The position numbers were made by a program, and so were the translations under genes. A DNA stretch of 64,000 bases from Gavia stellata (Eukaryota > Chordata > Aves > Gaviiformes > Gaviidae), in the NCBI RefSeq assembly GCF_030936135.1, contig NC_082597.1:77172495-77236494 (forward strand), given 5' to 3'. The notes below the pieces were generated by a model. That model had not been told where the DNA came from, searched no databases, and worked only from the letters and a program-made list of their open reading frames with translations. This document shows, one piece after another, positions 1-10,440 of the stretch (positions within the stretch are counted from its first letter, which is position 1; every line of letters begins with the position of its first letter).

Positions 1-2433
1 AAAACATCAATGGCAGTCAATGTTAAGCCTGAACCCGTGTTTTCGGGTTACTACAAAACCATAGCACCACAGTTATTCCAGTCCACTGCTGGTCTGTTCC
101 CATCACAAGCTTCTTTCCATACAAGTAGTTGTGAACATGTTCTTTAGTTTTAATCACTGGCAGAGCATACAATAATTTTTCCCAGGAGAGTTTAGCCATT
201 GACTCTTAATAAACTGTCATCCTCTCAAGTAATTTACATTCCCGTATCAATATGCAGTCCATAAACACTAGCATCTGTGTCTAATTGAAAACGAGGTTTA
301 AAGCCCTGGTCAGTTAACAAGAGAAAAAGTCAGAAGAACCTTTTCATCTCTGAATACTAAATCACACACTGACCACTGAAATAATAGTCTTTTCCTACTC
401 CTTTTATGCTAATGTTATGTAATATTGTGAAACACAGAAATAAACCTCCTCTGGTAGGATTCAAGTTCCACAAAACTGCACATCTGGGAGTCTCTGGGGA
501 GCTGGCTGGTTTTCAAAGACCTTAAGAATAGAACTTCCCTCTTCACTGTTCTTTGTGCCAGACCTAAATTCATTCTTTTTCACACAATTCCTATTGCTTT
601 GGGTACAGTTTCAGACCAGCAGCCTTGAGCTGATCCCAGCCTATTTGTAAATATATCTAATTTTGTTCAAAGATACTAGCATGTGCCCAGGGTATTATCT
701 AGGTGTTGTGAACAGGCCAGGAGTAGTTCTGGACCAAAGCCTCCTCTGGTGTAGCTGCCCACTATGAAAATCAAAGGCCATCGCACTGAAATGCTTCAAA
801 CCTTGCTTGCAATAAAAGCATTTTTTCTCATTTTTAGGGCCAATTTCTATGGCCAATCTTTGCTTAATATTCAGTCTGAAAAATCAGATTAAATTTTTAC
901 AGTGTCTGGGGAATCATCTATTCATGGTCACTCAAAGAAAGCCTTTTAAAGTGTTCAAGGTAGTTTCTACACAGGAACCAAATCTGCCATAATTTTTTTT
1001 CTAACAAGAATTATGGTTGACACACAAGAACAGCTGAAGGCTCAGTTATGCTCCTCTGATATGTTTTTTCCATGTCCTTCGTGGCCTTTTCTTTCCTTGG
1101 TTGATGGCAAAAACAGATGAGGTGGGTGTTTGATGTGCTGTTTCTCCCTTTGATGGCCTGGAGCTGGCTTGGAACCCTACAGCCTCAATCTTTGCTGAAT
1201 CAAGGAGCAAATCATGACACTTAACCAAAAGGTCTTTTGGGCCATTTTGCAATTGCCTGTTTAAAGCAACAGTACTATATCAGAACAAATCTAACAGAAA
1301 CCTTCAACTCTATCTCTTTAGTGTTCCTCCTATACACTCTTCATTTACTCCAGTGGGTTTACATTTTTATGGTTTACATGCATCCCTTTTTTCCTTTTTG
1401 CTGTTCAAGACACGTTAGCCACATTATCAAACATACAAAAATTCACCCCTGCTCCAGATCTACTAAAAATGTAACACATAAGAACCTGCTGTAAACTTTG
1501 TCTAAAAGATGGTCTCAGCCAAAAGTTTCTTCCTCTGGAAGACTATCATCATACTGAACTGTATTCAGTGTTGCAGGACAGTTTGTTCACAGTGGTAAAT
1601 TACTTACTCCACACTAACAGATCTTCAGAGAATTTGGCACAGGCTGGATTTATAAGGTACCACCTGTCAGCTAACAGTCACTATTCATCACCAAAATTGC
1701 ACAAGCAGACAGACTCATTTAGAGTCTGTTTAGCCAGGCTGGCCTAATAATTGTCATGTTTGAAGCTGTGGCTACTTCGGCCAGTAACCGAGCTCAAGTA
1801 TATGCTGGGGAGCGTCCTGGCTCTTCCATGCTTTGCCTATGGAGTATAGTGCCCCTTGTTTCTGGCTAGTTGTACAAATCGTCTTTATTTTCTTCAGTCT
1901 GCATTTAGTCAAACCATTTCTTTGCATTACTGTAAATTTACTTTGTCTTATAAGCCAACTCTATTATTTTTATTGATAACTTGAAAAATAAGACAGGCTG
2001 TCACGCCAGCATGTATGCTAGCCTCAGAGCTGTGCTTACAGAGCTCATGGCAGTCAGTTCTCAGCCTCCTTATAAGTGCTTGCTTCCCATCCTAGAGCAC
2101 TGCTGCAAGGAATGACAGGTTTGTGGGTAACTTCTATTGCCTTTCTGAGGGCTAGCAGCTTCTTCACTCGCCTTGGTCCAGAGAAACATATATAAATTAA
2201 TCTACTGACAATTTATCTACTTCAGAAATGTTCAGTGGTATCTGTGCATTCTACAAACCTCCATAGTCCTCTGCAAGTGAGGTGAGGACTCTGGTTTCTC
2301 CTTCTTCCTGGCTCTTGACTATCCTCTAACCCCTACAGACTTTAAACCAAAGGCCCAAAACTTCCTCAAAGATCAGGATAACGCCATCTCTTTCTGGTGC
2401 GTAAGGTGCGCGATGCCATTCGAACTGTATGTT
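1..2433. other. Intergenic sequence upstream of MPPED1
   Basis: AT-rich non-coding sequence. Open frames are all short, have no recognisable domain, and are not linked by convincing splice signals. I recognise no repeat family here. It lies upstream of the MPPED1 CpG island; in human the neighbouring gene on this side is, to my knowledge, SCUBE1, but nothing of it is visible here. Confidence 0.6.
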
Positions 2434-2496
2434 ATCACAGAATCACAGAATCACTAAGGTTGGAAAAGACCTGTAAGATCATCAAGTCCAAACATT

Positions 2497-2621
2497 AAAA
2501 AAACAAAACAAAAAAAACCCCACACAAAACAACCCACAAACACTCCCCCCCCAAAAAAAACCCCAAACAAACTACAAAATACACCACCACCCACACCAAA
2601 ACAACCCACCCACACCACACA
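2497..2621. repeat. A/C-only low-complexity tract inside CR1 3' UTR
   Basis: 125 nt with no G and only three T (2544, 2573, 2580) on the plus strand; everything else is A or C, with runs of A4-A8 and C4-C8. It lies between the ORF2 stop codon and the terminal CR1 segment. The minus strand is therefore G/T-rich with several runs of three or more G, which could favour G-quadruplex formation. Confidence 0.9.
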
Positions 2622-2633
2622 GCACCATGCCCA

Positions 2634-3290
2634 TCAAGCTACATCCCACAATGCCACATCCACACGCTCCTTGAATACCTCCAGAGAGGGTGACTCTACC
2701 ACCTCCCTGGGCAGCCTGTTCCAATGTTTCACTACTCTCTCAGTAAAGAAATTTTTCCTAATATCCAACCTGAACCTCCCCTGGCGCAACTTGAGGCCAT
2801 TTCCTCTAGTCCTGTCACTAGTCACTTGGGAGAAGAGGCCAACACCCACCTCTCTGCAACCTCGTTTCAGGTAGTTGTAGAGAGCGATAAGGTCTCCCCT
2901 CAGCCTCCTCTTCTCCAGACTGAACAACCCCAGCTCCCTCAGCCGCTCCTCATCAGACTTGTGCTCCAGACCCCTCACCAGCTTCGTCGCCCTTCTCTGG
3001 ACACGCTCCAGCACCTCAATGTCCTTCTTGTAGTGAGGGGCCCAACACTGAACACAGTACTCGAGGTGCGGCCTCACCAGTGCCGAGTACAGGGGCACGA
3101 TCACCTCCCTGCTCCTGCTGGCCACACCATTTCTGATACAGGCCAGGATGCCGTTGGCCTTCTTGGCCACCTGGGCACACTGCTGGCTCATATTCAGCCG
3201 GCTGTAGACCAACACCCCCAGGTCCTTTTCTGCAGGGCAGCTTTCCAGCCACTCGTCCCCAAGCCTGTAGCATTGTCTGGGGTTGTTGTG
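2634..3290 (-). pseudogene. CR1 ORF2 C-terminal fragment, open frame
   Basis: The 3' part of a CR1 ORF2 (endonuclease-reverse transcriptase polyprotein). It reads through motifs typical of the region after the RT catalytic core: [83 protein letters not shown], and near the end [20 protein letters not shown]. The frame is open from about 3290 to a TGA at 2634-2636. No catalytic RT motif or endonuclease is present, since the insertion is truncated before them, so this fragment cannot act on its own. A second minus-strand frame over 3016-3336 overlaps it and is only its out-of-frame shadow. Confidence 0.9.
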
Positions 3291-3326
3291 GCCAAAGGTT
3301 GTTGTGGGGTTGTTGTGGGGTTGTTA
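3278..3326. repeat. Short tandem repeat, GGTTGTTGTGG-type unit
   Basis: About four imperfect copies of a roughly 11-bp unit (GGTTGTTGTGG) at the truncated 5' side of the CR1 copy. Most CR1 copies have a single CAACAACCCC stretch at this place, so this looks like a local expansion within the element. Confidence 0.75.
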
Positions 3327-3340
3327 TGACCCACATCCTT

Positions 3341-6300
3341 TCTGTTCCTTATCCAGCTGTCCCCTACCAGGGAGATAACAGATCATTTTGAAGGAGAAGC
3401 TAATTATTCGCTTTATGCTTAAACCAAAGGTGCAACAGAAGAGGAAACACTTGAGGCCTTTCCCCAGGCTGCAACAGAGTGGTTACCCAGATGTTGGCCA
3501 TATCATCTTGCTGAAGGTCAAACAGCGCAGTTGCTGTAGTGCTAGGAAAGGAAGGGACGACTCTTTACTCATGTTTTTCTCTAAATGGTAGATACACGCT
3601 TCCCTTACCTCTGAATTTCCTTGTCATGATGGGTTTATTTGACTGTATTGTGTGCTTCTGTGATTTAATTGTTATGTTATTAGGGCGAGTAAAATAAAGC
3701 TGCAGCTTTTCTTTTGCTGTATTAGTGCAGTTTAATTACATTTGGGAAAGGCGAAAAGGAGAGTGGGAGCTTGCCAACATTAATGCTGTCTGTCATTCAC
3801 AGCCCATTGATGACAAGGAGTTGAAAGCTTGGCAGTTACTCTGGTAATCAGCAACCTGGCTGATGACGAATGGAAAAGATTATGTGAAATTTCCTGAAAG
3901 GGGGAAAATAAAAAGAGTTCTCCAAAGAAATAAAATACAAAACAAGACCAAAGGGCAAAAAACCCCAAACCCCAACTTCTAAATCCAACACTAAATCCTT
4001 TTTATAATGTTTACATGAAAGACACTACATGAAGCAGTTACAATAAATGAAAATTTTCCACTAGTAAACTGTGTTTAATGTCTATAAAAGGGATCTGTGT
4101 TCCTAAAATAGGAGCACAAATATGTCCACTTGATTGTTGAAATGGACTTTTTCCCCTGAGCTGAAGGATACGTATCACTGGTAAAAAAAAACCCCACCAC
4201 CTTTCATCGCTATAGATGGCATCTCAGTTATATTTTTAAATTTATAGCACTGAAAAGAAGCTCATCTTTAGAGCTGTTCCAAATATCTAACTCTAGATCA
4301 TTCAAAATACAAATACTTTCTGGTTCCTTTTTTATTCACTCTACTTCATTTTCTCTTTTTAATACAGGAGAATGCAGACATTTCATCTTACTATTAGTAA
4401 CATAAGCAACTGCTATTCAGGCTTTAGATATTTGTAGTAATCCAGCCTCTGACACAGTAGAAAACTTCAGGAAAACTCCAGTTAAATGAAACGGGAAACT
4501 ACATCCGTGTTTAAGCAGGAGAAATTCTACAGTAGTTACATGGTTTTGCTGTGACCTGTACAATGGAAGATTTGTGACATTTCTCATTTGTCTTAATTAA
4601 AAGCTGAATATAATTCCAAAGCCATTTGGGGCATCTTCGGGGTGAAACAATGCTGGCTTGTCTGAGGTTTTGTCCTGTCATTTTTCTGTAGCTGCTGGAT
4701 ATACCTACTCAGTTTCACAATTCGCATAATTGTGCTTTGGGATTCCAGACTTTGGCTTTTCATTTTGCTCGTGATTGGCAAATTAAAAGGCCCTATGGTA
4801 TCTATAGTATTACTAGACCATAGTTTTAAGAATAAGAAAAACCTGTACAATTGGACAATGTGCAATTGCTTGCTTGATATGCAAGCAATCGTGAGACTTT
4901 TGTCTCTTCTATTTTGTCAAACACAACATAATACAAGAAAGAAACAAACGGCTTTTAATCATGATGTTAAGCAACTCAGGCAATTTAAAGCTTACCAGCA
5001 GGTAATGTTGACTATGCAGGACTGCGAATAGGGAATTTCTCTTTCACACCGTTGAACAGATACGTATCACTATGTGGCTTCAGGCTTTTTCCCCACAGGC
5101 AGAGTATCACAGTTCTGTATTTTATGAGGAGTTGGAGGGAACACCTCACCACAGTTGGAAGATCACTGATGTTTACTGGAAAACTACATGAGACTGATTT
5201 GATTGATATGTTTAGTGTTAAGAACTAGCTATGTATTTATTAGATTAAAATTTAATGCATGTGAGAGACCTCCTCCCCACTAAAGAAATGCATTAGTCAT
5301 GCATCAGACCCAGTTTTAAATTTCTGTGGAAAAGATGTAAAATTTAGCGTAAAAACCCTGTAACACATTTTTTGTGTTAGCAGTGAAGTTCCACTGCCCA
5401 AGTAACAGGTCTCTCCATTCTGGACAGTGAAGAGGTAAGGCTACTTTAGAGACAAGGCTTCCTACATACGTCATTCTCCCCATATGGTAATTATGCCCAG
5501 GCACAACTTGATGTTTTTCTGCATTTGTCCAGGTTTTACGGACATACAGCAATGCATCAGAGCTCATGTACACTAACTCTGACTTGCATGTTATATATTC
5601 AGGTGTCCTGGCTAAGACCACACTGAATGTATAGATCAGCTGTTACTTGCACACCTGCATTAAATCTGATCCTTCAGGAAAGCATCATAGGAGCGTAAGT
5701 CAGACAAGTTTAGGAAGTATTGACTTTAGTGCATACGCATAGACTAGCTCTGCAGTGCATGTGCAGGAAATCTGACATGTCAAAGAAGCACAGAGGATGG
5801 GAAATGGATAACGTAAGAGAGGATGGATTGCAGATTTCAGAGCTACAGGCTGTCACTCAGCAGTGAGTGGTCTACCGTTCCTCTTCTGCAGTGACACGGT
5901 GCTGACAGAAGTCTGCACCAACTCTTATCTGTAAAAATCAAACTGCTCGAGAATCATAAAAAATCCTGAAGTAGACTAGATCTGTTCACTTAATGGGTGG
6001 TTTTGAAGTACAGATTTAAATTAAACTACGCATAAATAATTGTCAAGCACCGAAAAGCCAAATGAAGTACAAAAATTCAGCAGAAATAAAGTGATGCACT
6101 GTTATACAGGATTATATTTATTACCCATTTCTGCCTTCCCCAGTGATCTCCTGAACTTCATTTGCCCAACTACCTTTCACTTTCAATAAGGGGATCATTT
6201 CCTCCCCTATCACTTGAAATTAATTTTTGTCTGTTGCTATGTAAGTGAAGGTTCACATAGAGCACTTTCTGTCATCAGAACTAATCATTCAAAAAATAAG

Positions 6301-7888
6301 ATATATAAGCTCTTCCACCTTAAAGTAACAATTGCTTTGTACAACCAAGGGTAACTCTTTAGGGGTTCCTTGCTTCATTATCCCATGAATTTGATCAAAA
6401 TCCCATTATAAGTACTGTCCCAACTGGATAACATTATTCCGTAATATTTTCCCCCAAAATTCATTATTTTAAAAAAATCAAATAACATTTTGTTGATATT
6501 TTATCTGCAGCTCTTCAATTTATGCTTGATATTGCAGCTAACTTAGGTTTTATACTTGCTGCCGTGTACTAACGTGAGTTAAGACAGTCAATCAAAAAAG
6601 ATGTTTGCTGCTGAAGTTTTGAAGGTGATGCCAATGCATTGACTGAAGTCACTGGCTAAGCAGATGGAACAGGATGTAATTGATGCAGGAAAGCAATTTT
6701 TGAGAGTTGCAGTTTCTTCTGCAGGCAGGGTGAATATCTTCTTTGTTTCAATCCATTCAAGTAGTTCCGTTAAAAGCTATTTAACTTAAAGCTGAAAAAT
6801 CAACGTAAGAGTAGAAAAAGTAAGATCACCTATTTTCCTCTGTCAATCTACAGCTAAACTTAAGTATGAGAGAATAGGATCTAGTTTCTCCAAGATTGTG
6901 AAGGACATGGCTACTAGAAGCTTCCAATTTAATTCCCATTCTAGAGGTCATTATTTCAGTTGTTTCATAAAATATTTTAAAATGCAAACATGCTTTTGAT
7001 ATGCATCAAGGATATTTAAGGTAGTCTTAATGAGCAATTTAAAATGACCTCATGTAAATTTTAATTGAATGTCAGTTTTCATACAAACAGAACCTGATGC
7101 AAATCATAAATAAATAACTAAAAATGTGAAGTACCATTCACTATTTTGTAACGATAAAGGATGAGAAATTAATATTCTGAAGAAAAGACTTTAAAGCTAA
7201 AATAGATTAATTAAATGTGTATAGACACAATGTCATCTCTTAGTTGAAGAATCAAAATAACCAGATTTGGTAATACTGATCAGTTGCAAATTTATGTTTA
7301 CATGTTCACCAAAAAAGGAAAATCAATGTCTCTTAAGAAAGACAACTAAAATTTAAAAAGTAAAGAGCAGATCAAAATTACCAAGATCAATTTTTTCTGC
7401 TTGTTCTTTCAAACAAGAATTAAGATGAAGGATTTACATCCAACCACCCTTACCCTACCTGGAACATTTAATCAACAATTTTTAATATTAAAGACAAAAA
7501 TAAATAAGAACAATGCTTAGCACATTTGCTTCTTCTTTTTTTTTTTTTTTTGGTAGGAATTTATTACTCATATTTCCCATGGGGAAACTACACAGCCTTA
7601 AGATTTCCAAAAAAAGGTGCCTGTAATTACTTTTCTAAGCTTGTATTCATGCATCTGAATAAGTGAATTGATTGTGAGTATGTTCTGCAGCTTCTAATAG
7701 GTCCTAACCATTAGGCTGATCAAAAATTTTTCAAGCACATTTATATTGTTGTAAAAATGCTGACATGTCAAAATGCAAACTTTCAAGATAAATATATGTT
7801 TTGCCAGTAGGAGAAACTGTGTGGGAGGGTTCTCAGGTCCAATTTTTGGTTTCTGATACACAGCCCAGCCTCATCTCCATCTGCACGC
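3341..7888. other. Intergenic sequence, no gene recognised
   Basis: AT-rich non-coding sequence with only short chance open frames. The longest are around 100 codons (for example 4732-5031 plus and 5316-5621 minus) and show no domain or conserved composition. A poly-T run of 16 lies at 7536-7551. I recognise no gene or other repeat. Confidence 0.6.
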
Positions 7889-7985
7889 AGAACAGATAAT
7901 AGCTCAGTGGGTAGCTGAGGTATTCCCACCCCGTGCGGAGGCCTGTGTTCAAGTTTGGCCTCTGCTTCGGTAATACACTGACTAT
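7889..7985 (+). mobile_element. tRNA-derived SINE relic (amniote type)
   Basis: The segment contains an A-box-like TAGCTCAGTGGGTAG followed about 35 bases later by a B-box-like TGTTCAAGTTTGG and then GCCTCTGC. This resembles the tRNA-related head of old amniote SINEs, which typically read AGTGG..., GAGACCCAGGTTCAA..., CTGCTCTGCC. It does not fold as a complete tRNA and has no obvious anticodon arm, so I call it a SINE fossil and not a tRNA gene. Family identity is uncertain. Confidence 0.5.
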
Positions 7986-8480
7986 GGGGCTAGGCTGAGA
8001 TGCATTCCTTTATTTCCTCCAGAAAATTTCCTAATGCGGCCTATTTCGTTCTGACATAGAACAAATGTCCAAATCGCAATTTTCTTTTATAGAATGGATG
8101 TTTTCCAGCTCAGGATTTTTAAAAAGACTGTTTGATCAGTGATAAAGTCACCATGTGCACTAAAAGCAGATGTAACTCCACTAATTGTTGCTAGATATCC
8201 AGCATGCTTCCTTGCCTAGTAGGCGATACGGGAACAAGTGTGCAGAATTAAATTTATTCTTGGAAGGATTTAAAAATATTTCATTTTAAAATCGCTCGAC
8301 AATTGTGCAGTAAAGCCCTTTATATGTAATTTGCCTCTCCTCGATGTATGCATTTAACTCTCCTGCTCTCTCCTCATAATATCATGCGAGTGTAATATTA
8401 TATATTTATGATTCTATCATGGCCTGATTTTGAAGGGAAGGGAAGCTGTGCATGCTCAGTGCCTCTGAGAAATACACCAG
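7986..8480. other. AT-rich flank of CpG island
   Basis: Ordinary AT-rich sequence immediately 5' of the CpG island. I see no gene, repeat or clear regulatory site. Confidence 0.5.
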
Positions 8481-9820
8481 GCGCTGAGAGGGAAGGGGCC
8501 TTCCCTCATGACACCCCGAAGTTCCCGCTGCCGTACCAGTACCTCACACCGGACCGGACCTCCGCAGCCCCCCCGGGAGCCCCCGAGCTCTTCTCGCCCA
8601 CCACCACCACCACTTGCACTGCTGAAGCGACGGTCAGCGGCTCCGCTGGTCGCAAGGCGCTGGCCGGAGAGGAACACCTCGGCCGCGGTGGGGACGCGGG
8701 CTCCGGGCATGGGGACAGCTGGCCCTGACCCCCACGGGCCGCCCGCCCGCTTAACGGTCGCCAACCCGCCTGACGGCCGGCGCGGCGCGGCCTGGCTGCA
8801 GGCTGGCACCCCCGGGAGCCGCGCAGCCAAACTTCCCCCTGATCTCTGAGGGGAGAAGGGGGGCGACCGGGCGCGGGAGGCCGGGACCCCCCCTCCGCCC
8901 CCCGAAAGGCCGGCTCGGAGGTCCCGCCTCCCCCCTACACACAGACGCTCCCCAGGGTGCTGCCTCAACTCTGCCCCGGGGCTGGCAGCCCAGCCGGCGG
9001 GCTCCGGCGGGCCCCTCAGGCGGAGAGCCGGGGGGCGCAGCCTCCCCCTCCCGCCGGAGGCGGCCCCGCGCCGCCCTCCGCTGACCCCCACCCGAGGCGG
9101 GAGGGCGCCAACCCGCGCCTCGGCCGCAGCGCGGGCCGGCAGCGCGTCCCGGCCCCGGCCGGGGGCCATGGAGCACCGCGGGCCCCGTACGCGGCCGGGC
9201 CGCCCTGGCCGCGGCCCGGCCGCAGCCTCGGCAGCTCGCCGCTCCGGCGGCGCGGGGCACGGCCGGCCGGCGGGGCTCCCCGGCCGGGCGGGGAAGAGGG
9301 GAGGGCCGGCAGTGGGGGATTCCTGGCCCCCCAAAGGAGGTGGGGGAGGCGGGGGAGGGGAGGCGAGGGGGAGGGGAGGCTGGGCTCCCGGAGAAGGAGA
9401 CGATCGCTCGCACAAAATCCTGCGTCTTCAAAGCAGCCCCGGCGGGCAGGGTAAGTGTTTTGGGGGAGCACCCTCCCTGATCCCCCCCCCTCCCCGCCCC
9501 TGCAGGGATGGGGAGCGGGGCAGGGATGCGTGCGGCCGCCCCGGGCGGGGTCTCCCCGCCGGCTCGGGGCGGGGGGATTGTGCGCAGGGCCCGTTCCCTG
9601 GTGCGGGCTCGGTTCAAGGCAGCGAGGTTCGAGCCTCGGCGCTGCCTTCCCCGGCTGGGGACTGAGGAGACGGGGGGATGGGTCTGCCTGTGTTGCCGAG
9701 CGAGGGTCTGAAACCCCCCCAGCCGCCCCCCCCCCCCCCACCTGCCCACCCCCAAGCGCGTCAGGGCTTTGCATCTCCCAACCAAGCTTCCCCGTGGCTT
9801 CTCTTTGCTCCTCTAAAAAA

Positions 9821-9833
9821 AAATATATATATG
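9821..9833 (+). promoter_or_regulatory. TATA-like element
   Basis: AAATATATATATG stands alone in otherwise GC-rich sequence, with a GC box about 40 bp downstream. A start about 30 bp further on, near 9855-9865, would give a first exon ending at the donor at 10010. This is inference from sequence only. Confidence 0.35.
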
Positions 9834-9859
9834 CCCCAAAGCTAGAGAGAGTGAGGCGG

Positions 9860-10009
9860 TCGGCGGGGGGGGCGGGGAAGGGCTTCTCTGAGGAGCGGGA
9901 GAGAGGCGGAGGGAGAGCCGCCGAGAGCCTGGCAGCTCCCCGTGCTCTGCTCAGTGCTGCTCTGCCAGCGCTCGCCCGCCGCCGGCCGTGAGGAAGGGGG
10001 TGTGTGAAG
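9860..10009 (+). other. MPPED1: Candidate MPPED1 non-coding first exon
   Basis: GC-rich, purine-rich leader-like sequence ending in GTGAAG before the donor GTAAGG at 10010. The 5' end is not determined; 9860 is a guess from the TATA-like element. An alternative or additional first exon could end at 9450, before GTAAGT at 9451. Splicing from 10009 to the acceptor before 24150 would remove about 14.1 kb. No ATG-initiated frame could join the coding exon, because stop codons in the 24150 exon lie in frame ahead of the start codon. Confidence 0.45.
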
Positions 10010-10104
10010 GTAAGGGCTGTCACCGCGCGCTCGGGGAAGGGCTGCCGCCGCCCTGCCCGCGCCTGCCTCTCCGCGCCAGGGCGTGCTCGCGAAGGGGGCG
10101 AGTA

Positions 10105-10156
10105 GCCCCCTGCCCCACGCGTGTCCAGCCGCCCCCTGCCCCACGCGTGTCCAGCC
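10105..10156. repeat. Perfect 26-bp tandem duplication
   Basis: Two identical back-to-back copies (10105-10130 and 10131-10156) of a unit starting GCCCCCTGCC and ending GTGTCCAGCC, each with an ACGCGT core. It lies in the 3' part of the CpG island, about 100 bp after the 10010 splice donor. Confidence 0.92.
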
Positions 10157-10440
10157 GCCTCCCCGAGCCGCCCGGCAAGTTACTTTGTTCGCAGAGTTCC
10201 CGCGGAGGCTGGGCTGCCGCGGGCGGGCGGGCGGCGGCGACCCCCGGGCGCCCGGCGCCGCCGCCAGCGCGCCCTTTCGCGGGGCGCCCCGGCGTGCCCC
10301 TCTCGTCCCCCCGCCGTGCTCAGGTGTCACCAGCCGCCACCGGAGAGTTCCGGGGGCGGGGGGGAAGCCCCCGAGGAAAACCCGTGCGCCCCTTCCCCGG
10401 TAGCTTCCCCTCGCGTAGCCGGGGCAATGGGTGATGGAAA

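Larger units (their letters stand above)
2434..3340 (-). mobile_element. CR1 LINE, 5'-truncated copy
   Basis: A chicken repeat 1 (CR1) non-LTR retrotransposon copy in minus orientation. Its 3' end lies at about 2434-2450, where the plus strand reads TCACAGAATCACAGAATCAC, the complement of the ATTCTGTG octamer repeats that end CR1 elements, followed by the usual terminal segment matching TTGGACTTGATGATC. Upstream (2634-3290) is an open frame for the C-terminal part of the ORF2 reverse transcriptase. The copy ends at about 3330-3340, so it is strongly 5'-truncated, as most CR1 copies are. The unbroken frame suggests it is younger than the other LINE copies here. The 3' UTR contains an unusual G-free A/C tract on the plus strand, and there is a short tandem repeat near the 5' end. 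The subfamily cannot be assigned by eye. Confidence 0.93.
8490..10440. promoter_or_regulatory. MPPED1: CpG island, probable MPPED1 promoter
   Basis: About 2 kb of very GC- and CpG-rich DNA inside AT-rich surroundings, the only such block in the window. It contains several GC boxes (for example about 9543-9550, 9566-9576 and 9869-9878), poly-C and poly-G runs (such as 9725-9739) and two good plus-strand splice donors, at 9451 (GTAAGT) and 10010 (GTAAGG). It lies about 14 kb upstream of the exon that holds the MPPED1 start codon, with no other gene between, so it is the natural promoter and first-exon region. Long open frames here on both strands are produced by the scarcity of AT-rich stop codons and have proline/arginine/glycine-rich, domain-free translations; I do not call them genes. 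An antisense transcript from the same island cannot be excluded. Confidence 0.82.

Noticed and set aside
3016..3336. 106-codon minus-strand frame overlapping the CR1 ORF2 frame
   Set aside because: It is the shifted-frame shadow of the RT C-terminal frame and of the tandem repeat.
9594..9650. B-box-like GGTTCGAGCCT in the CpG island, looking like a tRNA gene
   Set aside because: No A box at the right distance and no cloverleaf; chance match in GC-rich sequence.
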